From Clusia tigrina (lineage: Eukaryota > Arthropoda > Insecta > Diptera > Clusiidae), in assembly GCA_920105625.2 (NCBI GenBank), contig OV050031.1, positions 81,229,995-81,293,994 of the forward strand: a DNA stretch of 64,000 bases, read 5' to 3'. The notes beneath the pieces were generated by a model. It saw only the letters and a list, made by a program, of their open reading frames with translations, ran no database searches and was not told the origin of the DNA. This document shows, piece after piece, positions 11,425-24,089 of the stretch. A program made the translations under genes and the position numbers. How positions within the stretch are numbered: position 1 is the stretch's first letter; every line of letters starts with the position of its first letter.

Positions 11425-13830
11425 GACTGAGGCAGATTGGCGTAGATATAGGCACAGAGAAGGCAGCAGATCGCCCAATCGAAAGCGGCAGCGACTGACA
11501 CGCCTACAGAGACGCTGACAGAAACTGCGACGCCGAGTGAGACGGCGACTCAGGCCGATAGGGGTAGATATAGGAATAGAGAAGGCAGCAGACCCCCCAT
11601 TCGACAGCGGCAGCGACTGAGAAGCCTACAGAAACACTGACAGGGGCTGCGACGCCGACTGATGCAGATAGGGGTAGGTATAGGCACAGAGAAGGCAGCA
11701 GACCCCCAATCGACAGCGGCAACTAATGAGACGGAGACTGAGGCAGATAGAGGTAGATATAGGCATAGAGAAGGCAGCAGACCCCCCCAATCGACTGCGG
11801 CAGCGACTGAGACACCTACAGAGATGCTGAGAGAGGCTGCGGGCCGACTGAGGCAGATAGGGGTAGATATAGGCATAGAGAAGGCAGCAGCCCCCCTATC
11901 GACTGCGGCAGCGACTGAGACGCCTACTGAGTTTCTGACAGAGGCTACAGCGCTTACTTAGGCAGATAGGGGTAGATATAGGCATAGAGAAGGCAGCAGA
12001 CCCCCCAATCAACAGCGGCAGCAACTGAAACACACACAGAGACGTTAACAGAGGCTGCGACGCCGACTGAGACGCCCACTGAGGCAGATAGGGGTAGATA
12101 TAGGCATAGAGAAGGCAGCAGACCTCCCAATCGACTGCAGCAGCGACTGGGACATCTACAGAAACGCTGACAGGGGCTGCGACGCCAACTGAGGCAGATA
12201 GGGGTAGACATAGGCATAGAGAAGTCAGCAGACCCCCCAATCGACAGCGGCATCGACTGAGACGCGTACAGAAACGCTGACAGGGGCTGCGACGTCGACT
12301 GAGGCAGATAGGGGTAGATATAGGCATAAAGAAGGCAGCAGACCAACCCCAATCTACAGCCGCAGCGACTGAGACGCCTACAGAGAAGCTGACAGAAGTT
12401 GAGACGCCGAGTGAGGCAGATAGGGGTAGATATAGGCACAGAGAAGGCAGCAGACTGCCCAATCGACAGCGGCAACGACTAAGACGCCCACAGAGACGCT
12501 GACATTGGCTGCGACGCCGCCTGAGACGCCCACTGAGGCAGTCAGGGGTAGATACTGGCAGAGAGAAGGCAGCAGAGCCACCAATCGACAGCGGCAGTGC
12601 CTGAGACGCCTCTAGATACGCTGACAGATGCGGCGACGCAGACTGAGACGCCGACTGAGGCAGATAGGGGTATATATAGGTATACAGAAGGCAGAACACC
12701 CCCCAAACGACAGCGGCAACGACTGAGAAGCCTACAGAGATTCTGACAGAGGCTGGGGCGCCGACTGAGACGCCAACTGAGGCAGTTAGGGGTAGATATA
12801 CACATAGAGAATGCAGCAGACCCCCCAATCGACAGCGGCAGCGGGTGAGACGTCTACAGAAACGCTGACAGAGGCTGCGACGCCGCCTGAGGCAGATAGG
12901 GGTAGATATATGCATAGAGAAGTTAGCAGACCCCCCAATAGACAGCGGCAGCAATTGAGACGCCTACAGAAACGCTGACAGAAGCTGCGATGCCGACCTA
13001 AGGCGGATAGGGGTAGATATAGGCATAGAGAAGGTAGCAGACCCCTCAATCTACAGCGGCAACGACAGAGACGCCTACAGAAACTCTGACAGAGGCTGCG
13101 ACTCCGACTGAGGCAGATAAGGGTATATATAGGCATAGAGAAGGCAGCAGACCCCCCAATCGACACCGGCAGCGACTGAGACGCCTACAGAGACACTGAC
13201 AGAGGCTGCGACGCCGACTGATGCAGATAGGGGTATATATAAGCATAGAGAAGGCAGCAGACCCCCAATCGACAGCGGCAGCGACTGAGACGCCTACAGA
13301 GACGCTGAAAGAGGCTGCGACGCCGACTGAGGCAGATAGGGGTCGATATAGGCATACAGAATGCAGCAGACCCCTAATCGACAGCGGCAGCGACTGAGAC
13401 GCCTACAGAAACACTGACAGAGGCTGCGACGCCGACTGAGACGCCGACTGAGACGCCGACTGAGACGCCGACTGAGACGCCGACTGATGCAGATAGGGGT
13501 ATATATAGGCATAGAGAAGCCAGCAGACCCCCAATCGACAGCGGCAGCGACTGAGATGTCTACAGAGATGCCGATTGAGACGCCGACTGAGGTAGATAGG
13601 GGTAGAGAAGGCAGCAGACTCTCCCAATCGACAGCGGCAGCGACTGAGACGCAGACTGAGGCAGATAGGCGTAGATGTAGGCATAGAGAAGGCAGCTGAC
13701 CTCCCAATCGACTGCAGCAGCGACTGAGACGTCACAGAAACGCTGACAGGGGCTGCGACAATCGACAGCGGCAGCGACTGAGACGCAGACTGAGGCAGAT
13801 AGGCGTAGATATAGGCATAGAGAAGGCAGC
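11425..13830 (+). repeat. Higher-order block copy A3
   Basis: This is the near-identical partner of 62-2480. It differs by isolated substitutions and by one extra 12-mer (five copies at 13428-13487 against four at 2064-2111). One informative difference is C at 11896 against A at 532. It creates a minus-strand stop here and removes it in the other copy, which is why the open frame is 467 codons there and 352 here. Confidence 0.88.
13428..13487 (+). repeat. 12-mer expansion, five copies
   Basis: This is the longest 12-mer run seen: five perfect tandem copies of gacgccgactga at 13428, 13440, 13452, 13464 and 13476. On the minus strand the same unit reads as a repeating four-residue pattern (S-A-S-Q), but nothing supports its being coding. 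Confidence 0.95.
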
Positions 13831-13839
13831 AGACCCCCC

Positions 13840-14606
13840 TATCGACTGCGGCAGCGACTGAGACGCCTACAGAGTTGCTGACGGAGGCTGCAGTACCGAC
13901 TGAGCTAGATAGGGATAGATGTAGGCTTAGAGAAGGCAGCAGACCCCCCAATCAATAGCGGCAGCAACTGAGAAACCCATAGAGACGCTAACAGAGGCTG
14001 CGACGCCGACTGAGGCAGATAGGGGTAGATATAGGCATAAAGAAGGCAGCTGACCTCCCAATCGACTGCAGCAGCGACTGAGACGTCACAGAAACGCTGA
14101 CAGGGGCTGCGACGCCAACTGAGGCAGATAGGGGTAGACATAGGCATAGAGAAGTCAGCAGACCCCCCAATCGACAGCGGCATCGACTGAGACGCCTACA
14201 GAAACGCTGACAGAGGCTGCGATGCCCACTGAGGCGGATAGGGGTAGATATAGGCATACAGAAGGCAGCAGACCCCTCAATCGGCAGCGGCAACGATTGA
14301 GCCGCCCACAGAGTCGCTAACAGAGGCTGCGACGCCGACTGAGACGCCGACTGATTCAGATAGGGGTAGATATAGGCATAGAGAAGGCAGCAGACCCCCC
14401 AATCGACTGCAGCAGTGACTGAGACGTCTACAGACCCGCTGACAGGGGCTGCGACGTCGACTGAGGCAGATAGGGGTAGATATTGGCATAGAGAAGGCAG
14501 CTGACCCTCCCAATCGACAGCGGCACCGACTGAGACGCCCACAGAGACACTGACAGAGGCTGCGACACCGACTGAGACGCCGACTGAGACGCCGACTGAG
14601 GCAGAT
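13840..14606 (+). repeat. Segment copied from the 5.3-6.1 kb type, joined to block A3
   Basis: From about 13840 the sequence stops following the A1 partner and follows 5300-6065 instead. The offset is 8541 bp, then 8529 bp after one 12-mer is lost. Shared private bases include gagctagatagggatag at 13900 and 5359, where the A1 counterpart (near 2524) reads gaggtagataggggtag. The switch lies between about 13814 and 13900. Confidence 0.8.
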
Positions 14607-14870
14607 AGGGGTATATATAGGTATAGAGAAGGCAGCAGACCCCCCCCAATCGGCAGCGGCAGCGATTGAGACGCCCACAGAGACGCTAACAGAGGCTGCG
14701 ACGCCGACTGATTCAGATAGGGGTAGATATAGGCATAGAGAAGGCAGCAGACCAACCCCATTCTACAGCCGCAGCGACTGAGACGCGTACTGAGACGCTG
14801 ACAGAGGTTGAGACGCCGACTGAGGCAGATTGGCGTAGATATAGGCACAGAGAAGGCAGCAGATCGCCCA

Positions 14871-16791
14871 ATCGAAAGCGGCAGCGACTGACACGCCTAC
14901 AGAGACGCTGACAGAAACTGCGACGCCGAGTGAGACGGCGACTCAGGCCGATAGGGGTAGATATAGGAATAGAGAAGGCAGCAGACCCCCCAATCGACAG
15001 CGGCAGCGACTGAGAAGCCTACAGAAACACTGACAGGGGCTGCGACGCCGACTGATGCAGATAGGGGTAGGTATAGGCACAGAGAAGGCAGCAGACCCCC
15101 CAATCGACAGCGGCAACTACTGAGACGCAGACTAAGGCAGATAGAGGTAGATATAGGCATAGAGAAAGCAGCAGACCCCCCAATCGACTGCGGCAGCGAC
15201 TGAGACACCTACAGAGATGCTGAGAGAGGCTGCGGGCCGACTGAGGCAGATAGGGGTAGATATAGGCATAGAGAAGGCAGCAGACCTCCCTATCGACTGC
15301 GGCAGCGACTGAGACGCCTACTGAGTTTCTGACAGGGGCTACAGCGCTTACTGAGGCAGATAGGGGTAGATATAGGCATAGAGAAGGCAGCAGACCCCCC
15401 AATCAACAGCGGCAGCAACTGAAACACACACAGAGACGCTAACAGAGGCTGCGACGCCGACTGAGACGCCCACTGAGGCAGATAGGGGTAGATATAGGCA
15501 TAGAGAAGGCAGCAGACCTCCCAATCGACTGCAGCAGCGACTGGGACATCTACAGAAACGCTGACAGGGGCTGCGACGCCAACTGAGGCAGATAGGGGTA
15601 GACATAGGCATAGAGACGTCAGCAGACCCCCCCAATCGACAGCGGCATCGACTGAGACGCGTACAGAAACGCTGACAGGGGCTGCGACGTCGACTGAAGC
15701 AGATAGGGGTAGATATAGCCATAGAGAAGGCAGCAGACCAACCCCAATCTACAGCCGCAGCGACTGAGACGCCTACAGAGACGCTGACAGAAGACGCCGA
15801 GTGAGGCAGATAGGGGTAGATATAGGCACAGAGAAGGCAGCAGACTGCCCAATCGACAGCGGCAAAGATTAAGACGCCCACAGAGACGCTGACATTGGCT
15901 GAGACGCCGCCTGAGACGCCCACTGAGGCAGTCAGGGGTAGATACTGGCACAGAGAAGGCAGCAGAGCCACCAATCGGCAGCGGAAGTGCCTGAGACGCC
16001 TCTAGATACGCTGACAGATGCGGCGACGCAGACTGAGACGCCGACTGAGGCAGATAGGGGTATATATAGGTATACAGAAGGCAGAACACCCCCCAAACGA
16101 CAGCGGCAACGACTGAGAAGCCTACAGAGATTCTGAAAGAGGCTGGGGCGCCGACTGAGACGCCAACTGAGGCAGTTAGGGGTAGATATACACATAGAGA
16201 ATGCAGCAGACCCCCCAATCGACAGCGGCAGCGGGTGAGACGTCTACAGAAACGCTGACAGAGGCTGCGACGCCGCCTGAGGCAGATAGGGGTAGATATA
16301 TGCATAGAGAAGTTAGCAGACCCCCCAATAGACAGCGGCAGCAATTGAGACGCCTACAGAAACGCTGACAGAAGCTGCGATGCCGACCTAAGGCGGATAG
16401 GGGTAGATATAGGCATAGAGAAGGCAGCAGACCCCTCAATCTACAGCGGCAACGACAGAGACGCCTACAGAAACTCTGACAGAGGCTGCGACTCCGACTG
16501 AGGCAGATAAGGGTATATATAGGCATAGAGAAGGCAGCAGACCCCCCAATCGACACCGGCAGCGACTGAGACGCCTACAGAGACACTGACAGAGGCTGCG
16601 ACGCCGACTGATGCAGATAGGGGTATATATAAGCATAGAGAAGGCAGCAGACCCCCAATCGACAGCGGCAGCGACTGAGACGCCTACAGAGACGCTGAAA
16701 GAGGCTGCGACGCCGACTGAGGCAGATAGGGGTCGATATAGGCATACAGAATGCAGCAGACCCCTAATCGACAGCGGCAGCGACTGAGACG
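14871..16791 (+). repeat. Higher-order block copy A4
   Basis: This is the partner of 6560-8480 (offset 8311). It also matches 22.6-24.0 kb: offset 7732 near 14941, then 7201-7205 from 15601 on. The later copy lacks about 531 bp, which is close to five monomers. The block contains the gagccaccaatcg monomer at 15964. Confidence 0.85.
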
Positions 16792-16849
16792 CCTACAGAG
16801 ACACTGACAGAGGCTGCGACGCCGACTGATTCAGATAGGGGTAGATATA

Positions 16850-19800
16850 GGCATAGAGAAGGCAGCAGACCCCCCAATCGACAGCGGCAGCGACTGAGAT
16901 GTCTACAGAGACGCCGATTGAGACGCCGACTGAGGTAGATAGGGGTAGAGAAGGCAGCAGACTCTCCCAATCGACAGCGCCAGCGACTGAGACGCCTACA
17001 GAGACGCTGACAGAGGCTGCGACGCCGACTGAGGCAGATAGGTGTAGATATAGGCACAGAGAAGGCAGCAGACCGCCCAATCGACAGCGGCAGCGACTGA
17101 CACGCCTACAGAGACACTGACAGAGGCTGCGACACCGACTGAGACGCCGACTGAGGCAGATAGGGGTAGATATAGGCATAGAGAAGGCAGCAGACACCTC
17201 AATCGACAGCGCCAGCGACTGAGACGCCTACAGAGACGCTGACAGAGGCTGCGACGCCGACTGAGGTAGATAGGGGTAGATATAGGCATAGAGAAGTCAG
17301 CACACACCCCAATCGACAGCGGCAGCGACTGAGACGCCCACAGAGACGCTGACAGAGGCTGCGACGCCGACTGAGACGCCGACTGAGGCAGATAGGGGTA
17401 GATATAGGCATAGAGAAGACAGCACACCCCCCAATCGACAGCGGCAGCGACTGAGACGCCTACAGAAACTCTGACAGAGGCTGCGACGCCGACTGAGACG
17501 CCGACTGAGGCAGATAGGGGTATATATAGGTAAAGAGAAATCAGCAGACCCCCCCAATCGGCAGCGGCAGCGATTGAGACGCCCACAGAGACGCTAACAG
17601 AGGCTGCGACGCCGACTGATTCAGATAGGGGTAGATATAGGCATAGAGAAGGCAGCAGACCCCCCAATCGACTGCAGCAATGACTGAGACGTCTACAGAA
17701 ACGCTGACAGAGGCTGCGACGTCGACTGAGGCAGATAGGGGTTTATATAGGCATAGAGAAGGCAGCAGACCAACCCCATTCTACAGCCGCAGCGACTGAG
17801 ACGCCTACAGAGACGCTGACAGAGGTTGAGGCGCCGACTGAGGCAGATAGGTGTAGATATAGGCACAGAGAAGGCAGCAGACCGCCCAATCGACAGCGGC
17901 AGCGACTGACACGCCTACAGAGACACTGACAGAAGCTGCGACGCTGACTGAGACGCCGACTGAGGCAGAAAGGGGTAGATAAGAGCATAGAGAAGGCAGC
18001 AGACCCCCCAATCGACAGCGGGAACGACTGAGACGCCTACAGAGACGCTGACAGAGGTTGCGACGCCGACTGAGACGCCGACTGAGGCAGATAGGGATAG
18101 ATATAGGCATAGAGAATTCAGCAGACCTCCCAATCGACAGCGCCAGCGACTGAGACACCCACACAGATGCTGACAGAGGCTGCAACGCCGACTGAGGCAG
18201 ATAGGGGTAGATATAGGCATAGAGAAGGCAGCAGACCCCCCAATCGACTGCAGCAGCGACTGAGACGTCTACAGAAATGCTTACAGGGGCTGCGACGTCG
18301 ACTGAGGCAGATAGGGGTAGATATAGGCATAGAGAAGGCAGCAGACCTCCCTATCGACTGCGGCAGCGACTGAGACGCCTACTGAGTTTCTGACAGAGGC
18401 TACAGCGCTTACTGAGGCAGATAGGGGTAGATATAGGCATAGAGAAGGCAGCAGACCCCCCAATCAACAGCGGCAGCAACTGAAACACACACAGAGACGC
18501 TAACAGAGGCTGCGACGCCGACTGAGAAGCCCACTGAGGCAGATAGGGGTAGATATAGGCATAGAGAAGGCAGCAGACCTCCCAATCGACTGCAGCAGCG
18601 ACTGGGACATCTACAGAAACGCTGACAGGGGCTGCGACGCCAACTGAGGCAGATAGGGGTAGACATAGGCATAGAGACGTCAGCAGACCCCCCAATCGAC
18701 AGCGGCATCGACTGAGACGCGTACAGAGACGCTGACAGAAGTTGAGACGCCGAGTGAGGCAGATAGGGGTAGATATAGGCACAGAGAAGGCAGCAGACTG
18801 CCCAATCGACAGCGGCAACGACTAAGACGCCCACAGAGACGCTGACATTGGCTGCGACGCCGCCTGAGACGCCCACTGAGGCAGTCAGGGGTAGATACTG
18901 GCACAGAGAAGGCAGCAGAGCCACCAATCGACAGCGGCAGTGCTTGAGACGCCTCTAGATACGCTGACAGATGCGGCGACGCAGACTGAGACGCCGACTG
19001 AGGCAGATAGGGGTATATATAGGTATACAGAAGGCAGAACACCCCCCAAACGACAGCGGCAACGACTGAGAAGCCTACAGAGATTCTGACAGAGGCTGGG
19101 GCGCCGACTGAGACGCCAACTGGGGCAGTTAGGGGTAGATATACACATAGAGAATGCAGCAGACCCCCCAATCGACAGCGGCAGCGGGTGAGACGTCTAC
19201 AGAAACGCTGACAGAGGCTGCGACGCCGCGTGAGGCAGATAGGGGTAGATATATGCATAGAGAAGTTAGCAGACCCCCCCCAATAGACAGCGGCAGCAAT
19301 TGAGACGCCTACAGAAACGCTGACAGAAGCTGCGATGCCGACCTAAGGCGGATAGGGGTAGATATAGGCATAGAGAAGGCAGCAGACCCCTCAATCTACA
19401 GCGGCAACGACAGAGACGCCTACAGAAACTCTGACAGAGGCTGCGACTCCGACTGAGGCAGATAAGGGTATATATAGGCATAGAGAAGGCAGCAGACCCC
19501 CCAATCGACACCGGCAGCGACTGAGACGCCTACAGAGACACTGACAGAGGCTGCGACGCCGACTGATGCAGATAGGAGTATATATACAAGCATAGAGAAG
19601 GCAGCACACCCCCAATCGACAGCGGCAGCGACTGAGACGCCTACAGAGACGCTGAAAGAGGCTGCGACGCCGACTGAGGCAGATAGGGGTCGATATAGGC
19701 ATACAGAATGCAGCAGACCCCTAATCGACAGCGGCAGCGACTAAGACGCCTACAGAGACACGGACAGAGGCTGCGACGCCGACTGGGACGCCGACTGATA

Positions 19801-21100
19801 CGCCGACTGAGACGCCGACTGATGCAGATAGGGGTATATATAGGCATAGAGAAGCCAGCAGACCCCCAATCGACAGCGGCAGCGACTGAGATGTCTACAG
19901 AGACGCCGATTGAGACGCCGACTGAGGTAGATAGGGGTAGAGAAGGCAGCAGACTCTCCCAATCGACAGCGGCAGTGACTGAGACGCAGACTGAGGCAGA
20001 TAGGCGTAGATGTAGGCATAGAGAAGGCAGCTGACCTCCCAATCGACTGCAGCAGCGACTGAGACGTCACAGAAACGCTGACAGGGGCTGCGACAATCGA
20101 CAGCGGCAGCGACTGAGACGCAGACTGAGGCAGATAGGCGTAGATATAGGCATAGAAAAGGCAGCAGACCCCCCTATCGACTGCGGCAGCGACTGAGACG
20201 TCACAGAAACGCTGACAGGGGCTGCGACGCCAACTGAGGCAGATAGGGGTAGACATAGGCATAGAGAAGTCAGCAGACCCCCAATCGACAGCGACATCGA
20301 CTGACACGCCTACAGAAACGCTGACAGAGGCTGCGATGCCCACTGAGGCGGATAGGGGTAGATATAGGCATACAGAAGGCAGCAGACCCCTCAATCGACA
20401 GCGGCAACGATTGAGACGCCCACAGAGACGCTAACAGAGGCTGAGACGCCGACTGAGACGCCGACTGATTCAGATAGGGGTAGATATAGGCATAGAGAAG
20501 GCAGCAGACCCCCAATCGACTGCAGCAGTGACTGAGACGTCTACAGAAACGCTGACAGGGGCTGCGACGTCGACTGAGGCAGATAGGGGTAGATATTGGC
20601 ATACAGAAGGCAGCTGACACCCCCAATCGACAGCGGCAGCGACTGAGACGCCCACAGAGACACTGACAGAGGCTGCGACACCGACTGAGACGCCGACTGA
20701 GGCCGATAGGGGTAGATATAGGCATAGAGAAGCCAGCACACCCCCCAATCGACAGCGGCAGCGACTGAGACGTCTACAGAAACGCTGACAGAGGCTGCGA
20801 CGCCGACTGAGACGCCGACTGAGGCAGATAGGGGTATATATAGGTATAGAGAAGGCAGCAGACCCCCCCCCAATCGGCAGCGGCAGCGATTGAGACGCCC
20901 ACAGAGACGCTAACAGAGGCTGCGACGCCGACTGAGACGCCGACTGATTCAGATAGGGGTAGATATAGGCATAGAGAAGGCAGCAGACCCCCCAATCGAC
21001 TGCAGCAGTGACTGAGACGTCTACATTAACGCTGACAGGGGCTGCGACGTCGACTGAGGCAGATAGGGGCACATATTGGCATAGAGAAGGCAGCAGACCA
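16850..21100 (+). repeat. 4.2-kb block, first copy
   Basis: Duplicated at 24090-28400. The offset is 7240 (16899 to 24139; 17281 to 24521), 7428 (18462 to 25890), 7540 (18885 to 26425), 7539 after one C-run base, and 7308 (20641 to 27949; 21023 to 28331). A 112-bp monomer is missing here near 18725, and the other copy lacks 231 bp near 27915. The private triplet change acattaac is at 21023, 28331 and 31795. Confidence 0.85.
20873..20881 (+). repeat. Expanded C-run, C9
   Basis: Nine Cs before aatcggcagcgg. Runs of 8-9 Cs cluster in this one monomer subtype (preceded by tatatataggta, followed by cggcagcggcagcgattg): 3290-3297 (8), 3536-3543 (8), 10559-10567 (9), 14640-14647 (8), 20873-20881 (9), 21697-21705 (9), 24789-24796 (8), 28171-28179 (9). 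Other monomers mostly have 5-6, rarely 7-8. Confidence 0.85.
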
Positions 21101-22599
21101 ACCCCATTCTACAGCCGCAGCGACTGAGACGCCTACAGAGACGCTGACAGAGCTTGAGGCGCCGACTGAGGCAGATAGGTGTAGATATAGGCACAGAGAA
21201 GGCAGCAGACCGCCCAATCGACAGCGGCAGCGACTGACACGCCCACAGAGACACTGACAGAGGCTGCGACACCGACTGAGACGCCGACTGAGGCAGATAG
21301 GGGTAGATATAGGCATAGAGAAGGCAGCAGACACCCCAATCGACAGCGCCAGCGACTGAGACGCCTACAGAGACGCTGACAGAGGCTGCGACGCCGACTG
21401 AGGTAGATAGGGGTAGATATAGGCATAGAGAAGTCAGCACACACCCCAATCGACAGCGGCAGCGACTGAGACGCCCACAGAGACGCTGACAGAGGCTGCG
21501 ACGCCGACTGAGACGCCGACTGAGGCAGATAGGGGTAGATATAGGCATAGGGAAGACAGCACACCCCCAATCGACAGCGGCAGCGACTGAGACGCCTACA
21601 GAAATGCTGACAGAGGCTGCGACGCCGACTGAGACGCCGACTGAGACGCCGACTGAGGCAGATAGGGGTATATATAGGTATAGAGAAGGCAGCAGACCCC
21701 CCCCCAATCGGCAGCGGCAGCGATTGAGACGCCCACAGAGACGCTAACAGAGGCTGCGACGCCGACTGATTCAGATAGGGGTAGATATAGGCATAGAGAA
21801 GGCAGCAGACCCCCCAATCGACTGCAGCAGTGACTGAGACGTCTACAGAAACGCTGACAGGGGCTGCGACGTCGACTGAGGCAGATAGGGGTATATATAG
21901 GCATATAGAAGGCAGCAGACCAACCCCATTATACAGCCGCAGCGACTGAGACGCCTACAGAGACGCTGACAGAGGTTGGGGCGCCGACTAAGGCAGATAG
22001 GTGTAGATATAGGCACAGAGAAGGCAGCAGACCGCCCAATCGACAGCGGCAGCGACTGACACGCCTACAGAGACACTGACAGAAGCTGCGACGCTGACTG
22101 AGACGCCGACTGAGGCAGAAAGGGGTAGATAAGAGCATAGAGAAGGCAGCAAACCCCCCAATCGACAGCGGGAACGACTGAGACGCCTACAGAGACGCTG
22201 TCAGAGGTTGCGACGCCGACTGAGGCAGATAGGTGTAGATATAGGCATAGAGAATTCAGCAGACCTCCCAATCGACAGCGCCAGCGACTGAGACACCCAC
22301 ACAGATGCTGACAGAGGCTGCAACGCCGACTGCGGCAGATAGGGGTAGATATAGGCATAGAGAAGGCAGCAGACCCCCCAATCGACTGCAGCAGCGACTG
22401 AGACGTCTACAGAAATGCTTACAGGGGCTGCAACGTCGACAGAGGCAGATAGGGGTAGATATAGGCATAGAGAAGGCAGCAGACCAACCCCATTCTACAG
22501 CCGCAGCGACTGAGACGCCTACTGAGACGCTGACAGAGGTTGAGACGCCGACTGAGGCAGATTGGCGTAGATATAGGCACAGAGAAGGCAGCAGATCGC

Positions 22600-24070
22600 C
22601 CAATCGAAAGCGGCAGCGACTGACACGCCTACAGAGACGCTGACAGAAACTGCGACGCCGAGTGAGACGGCGACTCAGGCCGATAGGGGTAGATATAGGA
22701 ATAGAGAAGGCAGCAGACCCCCCAATCGACAGCGGCAGCGACTGAGAAGCCTACAGAAACACTGACAGGGGCTGCGACGCCGACTGATGCAGATAGGGGT
22801 AGACATAGGCATAGAGACGTCAGCAGACCCCCCAATCGACAGCGGCATCGACTGAGACGCGTACAGAAACGCTGACAGGGGCTGCGACGTCGACTGAAGC
22901 AGATAGGGGTAGATATAGCCATAGAGAAGGCAGCAGACCAACCCCAATCTACAGCCGCAGCGACTGAGACGCCTACAGAGACGCTGACAGAAGTTGAGAC
23001 GCCGAGTGAGGCAGATAGGGGTAGATATAGGCACAGAGAAGGCAGCAGACTGCCCAATCGACAGCGGCAACGATTAAGACGCCCACAGAGACGCTGACAT
23101 TGGCTGCGACGCCGCCTGAGACGCCCACTGAGGCAGTCAGGGGTAGATACTGGCACAGAGAAGGCAGCAGAGCCACCAATCGGCAGCGGCAGTGCCTGAG
23201 ACGCCTCTAGATACGCTGACAGATGCGGCGACGCAGACTGAGACGCCGACTGAGGCAGATAGGGGTATATATAGGTATACAGAAGGCAGAACACCCCCCA
23301 AACGACAGCGGCAACGACTGAGAAGCCTACAGAGATTCTGACAGAGGCTGGGGCGCCGACTGAGACGCCAACTGAGGCAGTTAGGGGTAGATATACACAT
23401 AGAGAATGCAGCAGACCCCCCAATCGACAGCGGCAGCGGGTGAGACGTCTACAGAAACGCTGACAGAGGCTGCGACGCCGCCTGAGGCAGATAGGGGTAG
23501 ATATATGCATAGAGAAGTTAGCAGACCCCCCAATAGACAGCGGCAGCAATTGAGACGCCTACAGAAACGCTGACAGAAGCTGCGATGCCGACCTAAGGCG
23601 GATAGGGGTAGATATAGGCATAGAGAAGGCAGCAGACCCGTCAATCTACAGCGGCAACGACAGAGACGCCTACAGAAACTCTGACAGAGGCTGCGACTCC
23701 GACTGAGGCAGATAAGGGTATATATAGGCATAGAGAAGGCAGCAGACACCCCAATCGACACCGGCAGCGACTGAGACGCCTACAGAGACACTGACAGAGG
23801 CTGCGACGCCGACTGATGCAGATAGGGGTATATATAAGCATAGAGAAGGCAGCAGACCCCCAATCGACAGCGGCAGCGACTGAGACGCCTACAGAGACGC
23901 TGAAAGAGGCTGCGACGCCGACTGAGGCAGATAGGGGTCGATATAGGCATACAGAATGCAGCAGACCCCTAATCGACAGCGGCAGCGACTGAGACGCCTA
24001 CAGAGACACTGACAGAGGCTGCGACGCCGACTGAGACGCCGACTGATACGCCGACTGAGACGCCGACTGA
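22600..24070 (+). repeat. Higher-order block copy A6, 531-bp deleted
   Basis: Corresponds to block A4, with a join near 22800 that removes about five monomers. From 22802 on it matches 15601 onward. It keeps the gagccaccaatcg monomer (23170) and the four-copy 12-mer run with the t variant (24023-24070), so it resembles 8.5 kb more than 16.8 kb at that point. Confidence 0.8.
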
Positions 24071-24089
24071 TGCAGATAGGGGTATATAT

